From JAWXUK01 sp044432725 (GTDB lineage Bacteria; Bacillota; Clostridia; Oscillospirales; Oscillospiraceae): a DNA stretch of 64,000 bases. Shown here piece by piece: positions 24,540 through 33,297 of the stretch. Both the position numbers and the translations under genes were made by a program. The stretch covers positions 9,791-73,790 of the forward strand of contig JAWXUL010000012.1 of NCBI GenBank assembly GCA_044432725.1, given 5' to 3'. Every line of letters begins with the position of its first letter. The stretch's first letter is position 1. Below the pieces are notes generated by a model. It searched no databases, was not told where the DNA came from, and saw only the letters and a program-made list of their open reading frames with translations.

Positions 24540-25430
24540 TTAGTCATTGTCATGGTGGAAAGATTGTTTCAAATGTTGGTAAAACGCCTCCATGGTTTCG
24601 CTCATTAGCTTTGTTTTTTTCGTCACAAAATAAATTTCCCAACAAAGAGAGGGATCAGGAAAGGGGACATAACGCAAGGTGCTGTCCAAAGGAGATTCAG
24701 TGTGCGAGGGCACAATAAACAATAAATTATTGTGGATTGCAATTTCTTTCAGGGAGTTGAAATCGCTGGAACTCATGGCGATGTTGGGGATAAAGCCAGC
24801 CCTTTGGCAAGATTGCTCGAAGGTATGCCGGATGTGAAATTTTGTACTAAACATGGCAAAGGATGCCTCGAATAAATCAGCCATGATGATCTCCTTCTTG
24901 TGAAACAGGGGATGGCTTCGAGGCACACATAAATAGATCGTTTCCTGACATAATTGCTCCCCCACCACTCGGTCCTTGTCTTGGATTCCTGTGGTGATAC
25001 AACAATCGTATTCATCTTTTTTCAGTAGGTGTTCTAAGTAATAATCTGTGTGGTCGCTATATTCGATTTTGACATAGGGATATTGGGACTCGAATGTCTG
25101 TATCAAGTCAAAGGGCAATGCTGAAATCATACCAAAAGCCATGCCAAGGCGTAGAGTTTCTTGATTTGTCTTTTCCATATTGGCAAGATTTTCTATCAAA
25201 AAATTCTTTTTTTCTACCATGATACGAAATTCGTTCAAGAGATACCTCCCTTTTTTTGTGGGAATGACGCCTTGCTTCGATCTTGCTAACAAGGAACAGC
25301 CCAATTCTTCCTCTAGTTCTTTGATCATTTTGGAAATGCTTTGTTGTGAAACAAAACAAGCTGTTGCAGTCCGGTTCATACTGCGATGCTCGCAAACTGC
25401 GATAAATAGCTCCATTTGTCTAAATGTCAT
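24540..25430 (-). CDS. LysR-family transcriptional regulator
   Basis: 296 residues, standard length. The N-terminal winged helix (MTFRQMELFIAVCEH, then TATACFVSQQSISKMIKELE) is typical, with a linker helix and then an effector-binding periplasmic-binding-protein fold (LRLGMAFGMISALPFDLI, YLCVPRSHPLF). It is divergent from the flavin oxidoreductase gene with a 222-base shared control region holding a dyad of the type such regulators bind (25484-25505). It most likely controls that gene and itself, with the reductase's substrate or product as co-inducer. The inducer cannot be read from sequence. Confidence 0.92.
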   Translation of the reverse strand: MTFRQMELFIAVCEHRSMNRTATACFVSQQSISKMIKELEEELGCSLLARSKQGVIPTKKGRYLLNEFRIMVEKKNFLIENLANMEKTNQETLRLGMAFGMISALPFDLIQTFESQYPYVKIEYSDHTDYYLEHLLKKDEYDCCITTGIQDKDRVVGEQLCQETIYLCVPRSHPLFHKKEIIMADLFEASFAMFSTKFHIRHTFEQSCQRAGFIPNIAMSSSDFNSLKEIAIHNNLLFIVPSHTESPLDSTLRYVPFPDPSLCWEIYFVTKKTKLMSETMEAFYQHLKQSFHHDND

Positions 25431-25483
25431 AATTTTTTACACCTTTTCTTTCCTTTTATCGAAATAAGTCGCATTACAACGAT

Positions 25484-25505
25484 ATTGTTGTTATTATACA
25501 ACAAT
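25484..25505. promoter_or_regulatory. Candidate LysR operator
   Basis: ATTGTTGT (25484-25491), 6 bases, then ACAACAAT (25498-25505): a perfect 8-bp dyad in the space between the divergent regulator and reductase genes. A possible reductase promoter, TTGTGC-N17-TAGAAT, begins about 10 bases to its right. Confidence 0.55.
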
Positions 25506-25652
25506 TTTCATTATTGTGCAAGATGCATAATTGATATAGAATAAATTTAAGCTTAGTCAGAGCTGATTTCTTGTTAGTATTGTACAGAGTCAGTGTCACG
25601 GGCGAAAAAGTAGAAACGTAAATTTAGAGCGTAAATTTAGGAGGAACTCACT

Positions 25653-27602
25653 ATGGAAAACAAATTTTATCCAAACTTAGCAAAACCCATCACCATTGCT
25701 GGTGTCACATTTAAAAATCGTATGTTAGGTGCTCCAATGTCAAACCCAGAGATGGATGTAGAGTCCAAAATGCGGAAAGAAGATATCGCATTCCATGAAA
25801 ATCGAATCAAAGGTGGACTTTCTAGCGTGTGTATTGGCTTGGGCGTGGTAGACGCTGTAGGTCGTACTCATACCAAAGAAGTCACACTTTATGACGTGAT
25901 GTCCCTTCCTTCTTTAAAAGAATTTTCCAATGCCATGCACCGTCACAACGGTAAGGCTGTGATGGAGTTGACCCATGGTGGTAAATATGCCAACGCCAGA
26001 GGACATCAAACAGGGGAAAGCACTGCCATCGGCGCAAACGACGAATATCAAGCCGACGGAAAAACCCTCCGTTGCCGTGCTATGACCGAGGAAGAAATCT
26101 ATCAAGTGGCAGACCAATTTGCCACATCTGCTGAACTTTGCGTGAAAGCTGGCATTGATATGGTGTTAATCCATGCTGGACACGGTTGGTTGTTGCATCA
26201 ATTTATCTCTCCTGCCATGAATAGACGTACTGACCAATGGGGTGGCAGTCGTGAAAATCGTATGCGTTTCCCTTTGCTGGTCATTGAAAAAATCCGTGCT
26301 GTGGTGGGACCCAATTATCCAATCGAATTTCGTATGAGTGGTGCTGAATTTGACGAAGGTGGTTACACCATTGAAGAAGGCATCGAAATTGCGAAAATGG
26401 TAGACGGTAAAGTGGATCTCATCCACGTTTCTGCTGGGGTTCACGAAAATCCTGAAGTTTTTGGTATCACCCATCCTTCTATGTTTGTGGACGAAGGTTG
26501 TAATGTATTCTTAGCAGCTGAAGTGAAGAAACACGTGAAAACCCCTGTTGCTACCTTAGGTGGACTGACAGATATTGACATGATGGAAGAAATTATCGCT
26601 TCAGGCAAAGCAGATATCGTGGAAGTGGCACGTCAATCCATCTGTGACCCTTATTTCCCTGAAAAAGCTCTTTCTGGGAATGCCGAAGACATCACTCGTT
26701 GTTGCCGTTGCTTCACCTGTTTCTTCAATTATTTGACAAATCGTACCTATTGCTGTGCATTTAACCCCGAAGTGGGTAACGAGCTTGCCTGTCAATCTGC
26801 TGTTCCTCCTACCACAGCGAAAAAAGTGGTGGTGATCGGTGGTGGTCCTGGTGGTATGCAAGCCGCTGTCACTGCAGCAGAGCGAGGACATTCTGTTTCT
26901 CTTTATGAAGCAACACCTCATCTGGGTGGTCAGCTTCGTTCTGAGCAACACATCCCCTTCAAACACAATATGTTCCACTTTGTCCAAGTGTTGGAACGTC
27001 GCCTGAAAGCCGCCAATGTACAAGTGAACGTGGGCAAAACCCTGACAGGGGAAGAAGTTGCTGCGCTAAAAGCAGATGTGGTGATTATTGCTGTGGGAGC
27101 CAATCCCCTTGTCCCTCCCATTCCAGGTGTTGACAATAAAAAAGTTGTCACCATCGACGCACTGCACCAAAGCCCTCCTGCCATTGGTGAAAAGGTTGTG
27201 GTTCTGGGTGCTGGTCTTGTGGGGAGCGAATGTGGCATCTACTTAGACGGACTGGGCAAGGACGTGACCTTGGTTGAAATGAATGAAGATTGGGCACCAG
27301 ATGCTTACTTCATGCACAAAAATTCTATGGCGACTTATGTTCGTAACAGCAACATGAAAATCCACACAAGCACCCGTGCCAAAGAAATCACTGACAAAGG
27401 TTTGGTCTGTGAAGGTCCAGAGGGGACATTCACACTAGAAGCAGATTCCATTCTCCTTGCAGCTGGCATGAAGCCTAACCGCTCTGTGGCAGAAGAATAT
27501 TACAACACTGCACCAAGAGTGTATGAAACTGGTGACTGTATCAAAGCTGGCAGAGTGTTCGACGCTGTTTCTGGTGGTTACTATCGAGCATTAGACGTGT
27601 AA
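25653..27602 (+). CDS. Old-yellow-enzyme family NADH:flavin/Fe-S oxidoreductase (2,4-dienoyl-CoA reductase / enoate reductase / BaiCD type)
   Basis: 649 residues with three parts. An FMN-binding TIM barrel (1-340) has HAGHGWLLHQFISPAMNRRT and WGGSRENRMRF. A 4Fe-4S motif follows (CCRCFTCFFN near 350, then a CC pair). The C-terminal FAD/NAD module has VVVIGGGPGGMQAA near 391 and VVVLGAGLVGSECG. Such enzymes pass electrons from NADH through FAD, Fe-S and FMN to reduce activated C=C bonds in unsaturated acids, dienoyl-CoAs, bile-acid intermediates or similar. The substrate here is unknown. The start follows an AGGAGG site, and a strong terminator follows the stop. Its GC content looks higher than its neighbours. 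Confidence 0.9.
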   Translation: MENKFYPNLAKPITIAGVTFKNRMLGAPMSNPEMDVESKMRKEDIAFHENRIKGGLSSVCIGLGVVDAVGRTHTKEVTLYDVMSLPSLKEFSNAMHRHNGKAVMELTHGGKYANARGHQTGESTAIGANDEYQADGKTLRCRAMTEEEIYQVADQFATSAELCVKAGIDMVLIHAGHGWLLHQFISPAMNRRTDQWGGSRENRMRFPLLVIEKIRAVVGPNYPIEFRMSGAEFDEGGYTIEEGIEIAKMVDGKVDLIHVSAGVHENPEVFGITHPSMFVDEGCNVFLAAEVKKHVKTPVATLGGLTDIDMMEEIIASGKADIVEVARQSICDPYFPEKALSGNAEDITRCCRCFTCFFNYLTNRTYCCAFNPEVGNELACQSAVPPTTAKKVVVIGGGPGGMQAAVTAAERGHSVSLYEATPHLGGQLRSEQHIPFKHNMFHFVQVLERRLKAANVQVNVGKTLTGEEVAALKADVVIIAVGANPLVPPIPGVDNKKVVTIDALHQSPPAIGEKVVVLGAGLVGSECGIYLDGLGKDVTLVEMNEDWAPDAYFMHKNSMATYVRNSNMKIHTSTRAKEITDKGLVCEGPEGTFTLEADSILLAAGMKPNRSVAEEYYNTAPRVYETGDCIKAGRVFDAVSGGYYRALDV

Positions 27603-27627
27603 GCAAATATATTATCATAGCAAATAG

Positions 27628-27659
27628 GGGTGTCAAATCAATTTTTGACACCCCTTTTC
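27628..27659 (+). terminator. Terminator of the flavin oxidoreductase gene
   Basis: GGGGTGTCAAA (27628-27638) pairs with TTTGACACCCC (27645-27655), followed by TTTT. It separates the reductase from the membrane protein gene, which may be reached by read-through. Confidence 0.9.
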
Positions 27660-27691
27660 CAATCATTTTAAATCATTAGGAGGTTTTTCAT

Positions 27692-28876
27692 ATGGACAAA
27701 CAAACACAGCAACCCAAATCTCGGAAAGAAGTATTGGGTGGTTTTCTTTTTATCATCTTCTTAGGTTTTGCTCTTTTTGGTTTTTTACTTTGGGTTACCC
27801 CTTATGTAGAAAATAATAATATGATCACAAGCTTCCCAGCCTTGTTAGAAGGCTATGCCGCTGGGAACATACTCAGTCAGATTGAGTATCTTTTCTTCGA
27901 TATTTCTCAACTTACCTTTTTATTCAGCTCTCTTTCTTGCTTTGTCATGATTGTACTAAGCTATGTGGCGGCGCAATTAGAGGTGAAAAACTCTAAGTGG
28001 AAGGGGACAGGAGTGGATGGTAATGGCAAAATCTTCCCTGTGATGCTCACTCTTGCTATTGTAAGCACCTTATGCTCTCAATTATTGTATGGACAAATTT
28101 TCGCCCAATTTGGCTTTATCCCAACCCTATCTTCATTCCTGTTCTTCCATCATTTCACCATGTTTTATGGTGTTTCCAAGGAGAAGACCCCTGTCATTTT
28201 TGTGGTCACCACCATTCTTGCTACCCCTTGTTGTCTTCTGGCTAGAATCTGTCTGGTGGATACACTCAACCTACCTATCTTCTTCTGTGTGGCTGCAGGC
28301 TCTTTCCTGTTCATGCCTTTGGGTCACGTCATCTTCAGCTTTATGCCTTGGATGACTCCTAGAATCCCAGAAGCCCCCCAAGAAAACCCCAATCCACCCT
28401 CTCCATCTGTATGGTTTATCCATCAGGTTTTCGGTGACATTGGGAATTTAGGGGTCAACGGTAGTTCCATTGCTACCATGGGTCTGGTACTGTTCACTGT
28501 GATTTCTTACTGTATGAACCCCATGAGTACTGGTGTGGGCGCTGGACTGTTCCCCATGACTATCTTCGCCATGCTCATTACAGGTGGATTGACTACCTTT
28601 TTGTATTACCCACTTTACGGCAAAGGTCCTGTGGTTTCTTTTGCCTCCCAACTAGTGGTCCTTGCCATGGTGGTTACTTATCCAACCTCTTGGCTCATTG
28701 TTGGTTTGTCTATCATTTATGCAACCATCGTCCCCACTGCTGTGGTGGCTTGGTTCTTCAAACTGGTGAATTATAAAGGGGAATACTGTGTGTTACCTCT
28801 GGTGCTGTTGGCAGTATCTGTTGTAGCGATTCCTTGGGCAATGTTTGTACAATATGTACTGATGCCCCTGTGTTAA
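27692..28876 (+). CDS. Polytopic membrane protein of unknown family
   Basis: 394 residues, starting after TTAGGAGG. It has about ten hydrophobic helices (for example FLFIIFLGFALFGFLLWV, then VILPVMLTL-like and LVVLAMVVTYPTSWLIV), split by a Pro-rich cytosolic or external loop near 225-240 (PRIPEAPQENPNPPSPS). I do not recognise the family. It lies 90 bases after the flavin oxidoreductase, on the same strand, so it may import the substrate of that enzyme or export its product. No charged signature of a known transporter family stands out. It has its own terminator downstream. Confidence 0.8.
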   Translation: MDKQTQQPKSRKEVLGGFLFIIFLGFALFGFLLWVTPYVENNNMITSFPALLEGYAAGNILSQIEYLFFDISQLTFLFSSLSCFVMIVLSYVAAQLEVKNSKWKGTGVDGNGKIFPVMLTLAIVSTLCSQLLYGQIFAQFGFIPTLSSFLFFHHFTMFYGVSKEKTPVIFVVTTILATPCCLLARICLVDTLNLPIFFCVAAGSFLFMPLGHVIFSFMPWMTPRIPEAPQENPNPPSPSVWFIHQVFGDIGNLGVNGSSIATMGLVLFTVISYCMNPMSTGVGAGLFPMTIFAMLITGGLTTFLYYPLYGKGPVVSFASQLVVLAMVVTYPTSWLIVGLSIIYATIVPTAVVAWFFKLVNYKGEYCVLPLVLLAVSVVAIPWAMFVQYVLMPLC

Positions 28877-28898
28877 AAATTATTTCGGGATAATCAAC

Positions 28899-28936
28899 AG
28901 GCACGTATGTTTTATAGAAACATTCGTGCCTTCTTT
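28899..28936 (+). terminator. Terminator after the membrane protein gene
   Basis: AGGCACG (28899-28905) pairs with CGTGCCT (28925-28931), with an inner ATGTTT/AAACAT extension, then TCTTTT. The remaining 250 bases up to the VOC gene contain no supported gene. Confidence 0.8.
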
Positions 28937-29183
28937 TGCCCTTCTTTGCCTCATTGACATAATGAGAGCTTTAGTGCCTGATTTCTATCCGATTCATTGA
29001 CAAATAACACAAATACTGTTATACTAGATTTAGGATTCGTGAAGTTCTGTAGGACCTTTTCAGCTGTATGAGTGTCCCAATTTAAAAAATTACAGAACAG
29101 ATTGATATTTTGTTGATTTTTTCTCTTGTGTTCTGAGAGAGTTATGGTGAAATCACAATTTTTTACTAAAAAGGAGAGTTCGT

Positions 29184-29555
29184 ATGATCACATTCAACCA
29201 TTTTAATTTCAATGTATTTGACTTAGAAAAATCCCTTGGTTTTTACAAAGAAGCACTCAATCTCACTCCCATTCGTGAAAAAGAAGCGGAAGATGGTTCT
29301 TTTAAAATCGTCTATTTGGGAGATGAGGACGGCTCGAAATTCTGTTTGGAACTCACATGGATGCGAGACCGTAGCGAACCCTATAATCTAGGAGATTTAG
29401 AGTATCATCTGGCACTCACCTCTACGGACTATGAAGAAACTTTCAAAAAACATCAAGAAATGGACTGTGTGGCATTTGAAAACAAAAAAATGGGCATCTA
29501 TTTTATCACAGACCCTGATGGCTACTGGATTGAATTGGTTCCTGTCCGCAAATAA
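29184..29555 (+). CDS. VOC-superfamily (glyoxalase/bleomycin-resistance-like) protein
   Basis: 123 residues with two beta-alpha-beta-beta-beta units. It begins NHFNFNVFDLEKSLGFYKEA, with a potential metal-binding His near 6, and ends YFITDPDGYWIELVPV, the usual VOC ending with a metal-ligand Glu. It may be a lactoylglutathione lyase-like enzyme or another small-molecule isomerase or resistance protein. The ribosome site AAAAAGGAGAG precedes the ATG. It stands alone, with its own terminator. Confidence 0.88.
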   Translation: MITFNHFNFNVFDLEKSLGFYKEALNLTPIREKEAEDGSFKIVYLGDEDGSKFCLELTWMRDRSEPYNLGDLEYHLALTSTDYEETFKKHQEMDCVAFENKKMGIYFITDPDGYWIELVPVRK

Positions 29556-29557
29556 TC

Positions 29558-29602
29558 AAAAAAAGCAAGGATTTCTTCTTTAGAAGAGTTCCTTGCTTTT
29601 TT
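29558..29602 (+). terminator. Terminator of the VOC gene
   Basis: AAGCAAGGA (29563-29571) pairs with TCCTTGCTT (29590-29598), with an A-run before and a T-run after it. It can work for the plus strand and possibly in reverse. Confidence 0.88.
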
Positions 29603-29767
29603 CTCCTTGACACAGTACAATGAAAAAATTTAGAAAATAATACTTTATGGTCAAAAGGTATCGGCAAGAAAGCCGTGATACAACAGAATTTTCAAGGCAA
29701 TACCTTATCGTTTTGTTTTCAAATGAGAAGAAAAAATGTTTTCTCTCAATCCGTATAGACTGGGGGA

Positions 29768-31678
29768 CTAAGTCAAGTCCTCCATCATTGCCTCATAATT
29801 TTCTGGGGAGAGATATCCCAGTAAGGTGCCATATTGGGTCAATGTCACAAGGTCTTTGTTATGCCATGTGTACTGTGCACTACTCTGTGCATGATAATCG
29901 TATACTGGAATCATCTCTGCTAAAAATGCCTTTTGATGGGCTTCTTCCAGTTCCACAAAGCGTAGGCGTTCGCTTCCTACTTGCAGATGAAAATTATCTC
30001 GATGACCATCTACTCTGGCAGCAGATTCCACAGGGTCAGGTGGTTTAAGAATCTCCAAGGCTTCTGTGTGAATATGATACAAAGGGAAGTATTTTGTGGC
30101 TGAATAATTGTTGTGGTCGTAATAGGCAAGACAAAGTACAGGGGTGTTTTCTGCTAGAAATTCAGGGGTGAGCTGGTCTATCTCTGCCAAAACACTGTCA
30201 TAAATCACTCGAAAAGTTCTATAGGACAGGACACCGCTGTAGTTATAATGGTATGACACACTTATGGTGTTTTGATCAAAGTCATCTCGTGCCATCTGTC
30301 TTTCCATCTCCGTCAATTCTTCCTCAGTCAAGTTGTAATTGTGGGATTTCAGGAGATATTCTGTGGAAGTCACCAAGGATAGATAGTCCTCTTGAGAGAG
30401 AAAGGCGTTGCTGTATTCTCGCTGATAGGAAGTGCCGTTGTTCAGCTTTACTGTCACATCACTACCTACGGAAACTTTATCTTCGTCATTCCTTTCCGCT
30501 GTCACCACATCAGATATCATTTCATGGAGAATCGCCACATTTTCGGGACTTTCCACGGTGACACCTTGCCATGTGATGGAGGAAATCTTGTCCAGTGGTT
30601 CCTGTCTACGGTCATAGCCAGTCATATCAAAGTAAATCACTGTTGCCGTCACAAATAAAATGCCATACAAAAGGAGAAAATGTTTTTTATTTCTCAAACC
30701 TGCTCGAATGTCCATTTCAAAGAGCATTTCAAAGGCGATGTGGAGAATCAATGCCAAAATAAAGGCACCTAGCAAGTAATGGAACAAATTTGCCCGAAGG
30801 GTTAGCATGAAAATCACCCCACCAAGACTTCCTCCACAGAGAACGCCCAAGCCTTTGATGATAAAGTGAAAGGGTTTCACTGCGACAGGATTGCCAGCAT
30901 TTTCCGAAGGACGTTTTAGGAAAAACACAAAGGAAAGTGCCGTCATCACCAAGGCTTGGAGGATTAAATAGCCGTAAACCTGTTCTTGCTCCCCTCTTTC
31001 CAGCACCATATAAAATGGCGTTGTCCAACGTGCTGTAGTTGCAATTTGTGCCCCCCCACGAGCAAAGAAGTCCAGAAATTCCTCACAAAGTCCATAAAAC
31101 ACAAAACAAAGTGCAGTAGGGGCAAGGGAAAAGCCAAAGCCAGAACAAACTGCCATAAAAGTATTCCCTGTCACAATGGTACCAAGACAAGCAAAGGCAT
31201 AAACACTGGAATAAAACAAAGAAATTTCCAGTGCTTCCCCTAAAATCTCTGAAAAAGTGGGGAGGTCAGTAAAAACAGTCCCCCAAGCCACAAAATAGGA
31301 ACACAAGTAGTTCAGTAGGAAAGGCAGCAAAAACGTCACGATGCCGAAGGAAAAACGATGGAGGAAAATCGCTTCTGCTTTCACAGGTAGGCTGTGAAAA
31401 AAGTCCACTTCTGCCTTGTTGTTGAGGTATTTAAACAGGGCGATTGCCGTGACAAAAGCAAGAAAAAAAGTGGGGATGAGCAAGGTGTCACTACTTGTAA
31501 AAAAGTATGTCACTATGCCAGAATCGCCATCTCCTTGGAGCAATTCCATGGCTTGCATGAGAATGGGCAGGGTAAAACAGAGAAAATACACTGCAAAACA
31601 CATGAGAGCAAGCCAATGGTATTGTTTTAAGTTCCCTGAAGGATTTTTCTTTTTATTGGATGAGTTTTTTAAGGTCAT
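29768..31678 (-). CDS. ABC transporter permease with large C-terminal extracytoplasmic domain
   Basis: 636 residues. About ten membrane helices occupy the first 370 residues (WLALMCFAVYFLCFTLPIL, then PTFFLAFVTAIALF, then others). After the last helix a hydrophilic domain (380-636) with many Tyr and Asn residues follows. The motif KAEVDFFHSLPVKAEAIF after the second helix is typical of export permeases in GntR-linked clusters. Its start lies inside the ATPase gene (26-base overlap). With that ATPase and the YtrA-type regulator it forms an exporter, probably for envelope-active antibiotics or peptides; the cargo is unknown. Confidence 0.88.
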   Translation of the reverse strand: MTLKNSSNKKKNPSGNLKQYHWLALMCFAVYFLCFTLPILMQAMELLQGDGDSGIVTYFFTSSDTLLIPTFFLAFVTAIALFKYLNNKAEVDFFHSLPVKAEAIFLHRFSFGIVTFLLPFLLNYLCSYFVAWGTVFTDLPTFSEILGEALEISLFYSSVYAFACLGTIVTGNTFMAVCSGFGFSLAPTALCFVFYGLCEEFLDFFARGGAQIATTARWTTPFYMVLERGEQEQVYGYLILQALVMTALSFVFFLKRPSENAGNPVAVKPFHFIIKGLGVLCGGSLGGVIFMLTLRANLFHYLLGAFILALILHIAFEMLFEMDIRAGLRNKKHFLLLYGILFVTATVIYFDMTGYDRRQEPLDKISSITWQGVTVESPENVAILHEMISDVVTAERNDEDKVSVGSDVTVKLNNGTSYQREYSNAFLSQEDYLSLVTSTEYLLKSHNYNLTEEELTEMERQMARDDFDQNTISVSYHYNYSGVLSYRTFRVIYDSVLAEIDQLTPEFLAENTPVLCLAYYDHNNYSATKYFPLYHIHTEALEILKPPDPVESAARVDGHRDNFHLQVGSERLRFVELEEAHQKAFLAEMIPVYDYHAQSSAQYTWHNKDLVTLTQYGTLLGYLSPENYEAMMEDLT

Positions 31679-32543
31679 AACCTTTCGCCTCCGTTTCTGT
31701 GATAAATATTTCTTCTAGGGTCAGGGGCAACGCTTCGTAAAATACTGGAGATAGTGCTTCTAATTTCTGATTGATTTCCTCAATTTCCCCTCGAATGGTC
31801 AACGTATAAAGAGATCCACGATTCTGGGAATTAACCACGTTTAAAGAGGAAAAATCAGGTATTTCTGGAAAAATGCACTGGATTTTATAAATTCCCAGTT
31901 TTAAGCTGTCCAAATGATTGGAAACCAGCATGCCTCCCTTGTAGAGTAAGCCGATATGCTCGCAAATGTCCTCTACCTCTCGCAAATTGTGAGAAGCGAT
32001 GATAAGAGTCAAACCTCTCTCTTCCATTTCAAGGGAAAAAATGGATTTCACCCCTTGACGCATCACAGGGTCTAAGCCGTCAAAGGTTTCGTCGCAAAAG
32101 ATGTATTTTGTCCCTGCTGAAATGCCCAAAATAATAGAAAGTTGCTTTTTCATGCCCTTAGAAAAAGTACGGATTTTACGGTCTTTGGGTAGGTCGAATT
32201 TGCTCAAATAATCATAAAATTTCTCCTGTTGAAAGTCAGGATAAAGGTCGCCATAGTATTGGCACATATCCGTAGGGCGACTGTTTGGGAAAAAGTGTTG
32301 CTCGTCGGAAATATAGAAAAAGTTCTTTTTTGCATTGGGATTGTTGAATACATCTTCCCCTTCCACAGTAATAGTGCCACCATCGGGGCGAATCACCCCT
32401 GTAAGCATACGAATCACCGTGGATTTCCCTGCCCCATTGGTACCAATCAAGCCGAACACTTGCTTGTCTTGAATGGTCAAGGACAAATCTTCTACGGCTG
32501 TTACTTGGTCAAAGTTTTTTTTAATCTTCGTTGCGATGATCAT
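31653..32543 (-). CDS. ABC transporter ATP-binding protein
   Basis: 296 residues with Walker A GTNGAGKST (near 34), signature FSKGMKKQLS, Walker B YIFCDETFDGLDP and a switch His (IIASHNL). The C-terminal 80 residues form the extra domain common in ABC-2 exporter ATPases (EEIFITETEAKG). It overlaps the regulator gene by 23 bases and the permease by 26, so the three are translated as a unit. It powers the permease encoded downstream. Confidence 0.95.
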   Translation of the reverse strand: MIIATKIKKNFDQVTAVEDLSLTIQDKQVFGLIGTNGAGKSTVIRMLTGVIRPDGGTITVEGEDVFNNPNAKKNFFYISDEQHFFPNSRPTDMCQYYGDLYPDFQQEKFYDYLSKFDLPKDRKIRTFSKGMKKQLSIILGISAGTKYIFCDETFDGLDPVMRQGVKSIFSLEMEERGLTLIIASHNLREVEDICEHIGLLYKGGMLVSNHLDSLKLGIYKIQCIFPEIPDFSSLNVVNSQNRGSLYTLTIRGEIEEINQKLEALSPVFYEALPLTLEEIFITETEAKGYDLKKLIQ

Positions 32544-32904
32544 AAAATTCCCTCCTCTGTGTTTCTATCCATTGGTCAAATTCTGCTTCTGTCAGTCCGT
32601 ATAATACGGCTGTTTGTAGATTTTTATGTGCCAGTTCTAATGTTTCTTCTGTCATTTTTGTCTTGAGGTCAATTTTTGACACAAAATTACCGATGCCTTT
32701 CACCGAGTAAATCGTCCCACGTTGTTCTAAGAGTGCATAGGCTTTTTGGATGGTGTTGTGATTCGTGGATAACTCTATGCCCAAAGTACGAACAGTGGGC
32801 AGTTTTTCCTCTGGGACCAACACACCCAAGGCAATTAATCGCTCGATGGAATGGACAATCTGCTCATAAATGGGAGTACGGTCGGTGTAATCAATGGTGA
32901 TCAT
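32521..32904 (-). CDS. GntR-family regulator, YtrA subfamily
   Basis: 127 residues: an N-terminal winged helix (TPIYEQIVHSIERLIALG, then LPTVRTLGIELSTNHNTIQKAYALLE) and a short C-terminal dimerisation helix, with no effector domain of the FadR or HutC kind. The short tail marks the YtrA subfamily, which represses its own ABC exporter operon and is relieved by cell-wall-active drugs. It is the first gene of a three-gene operon. The operator candidate overlaps its promoter (32933-32984). Confidence 0.93.
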   Translation of the reverse strand: MITIDYTDRTPIYEQIVHSIERLIALGVLVPEEKLPTVRTLGIELSTNHNTIQKAYALLEQRGTIYSVKGIGNFVSKIDLKTKMTEETLELAHKNLQTAVLYGLTEAEFDQWIETQRREFYDHRNED

Positions 32905-32932
32905 AAAAATCCTCCTTTCTTTTTTAGTATGC

Positions 32933-32984
32933 GTGTACTAGATATCATAGTACACAGTGTACACGATAATTTTTCTTTTGTCAA
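32933..32984 (-). promoter_or_regulatory. Promoter and operator of the first GntR-ABC operon
   Basis: On the minus strand TTGACA (32979-32984), 17 bases, TACACT. Overlapping and downstream lies a dyad GTGTACT (32933-32939), 9 bases, AGTACAC (32949-32955), followed by AGTGTACAC. This is the GTGTAC/GTACAC type bound by YtrA-like repressors, placed to block RNA polymerase. Confidence 0.7.
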
Positions 32985-33102
32985 GAGGGTTTTGAAAAAA
33001 ATTTTTGAATTTTTCTGTAAGCACTATTGGAAGAGAGGAACCCTTGGATAGGAAAAGACATTTCTCCAAACACATTCCAATCCATTTTAGAGATGAAAAG
33101 CA

Positions 33103-33129
33103 CCAATTTGTACAGACAGTACAAATTGG
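33103..33129. repeat. Hairpin with CCAATTTGTAC/GTACAAATTGG arms
   Basis: A perfect 11-bp dyad with AGACA in the loop. A near copy of the core (TTTTGTACAGACAATACAAA) recurs at about 42731-42750 after the XRE gene. The role is unknown; possibly a small terminator or binding site. The rest of the 313-base gap holds only the chemoreceptor terminator and the regulator promoter. Confidence 0.5.
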
Positions 33130-33211
33130 GGCGTATCTTTTCACGAGTAATTCCGTCTTTTCCACAGGAGTGCATTCAGGGATTTTTCTTTAGTAAGCCT
33201 TTATTGCCTTA

Positions 33212-33250
33212 AAAAAAGTTGTAAATTCTGAATGAATTTACAACTTTTTT
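33212..33250 (-). terminator. Terminator of the chemoreceptor gene (bidirectional shape)
   Basis: AAAAAAGTTGTAAATTC (33212-33228) pairs perfectly with GAATTTACAACTTTTTT (33234-33250), which gives T-runs on both strands. It lies 48 bases beyond the chemoreceptor stop. Confidence 0.88.
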
Positions 33251-33297
33251 CTATAATTTAAGGAGAGAGAAGGAGTTATTTGTACTTATACTAGCGT

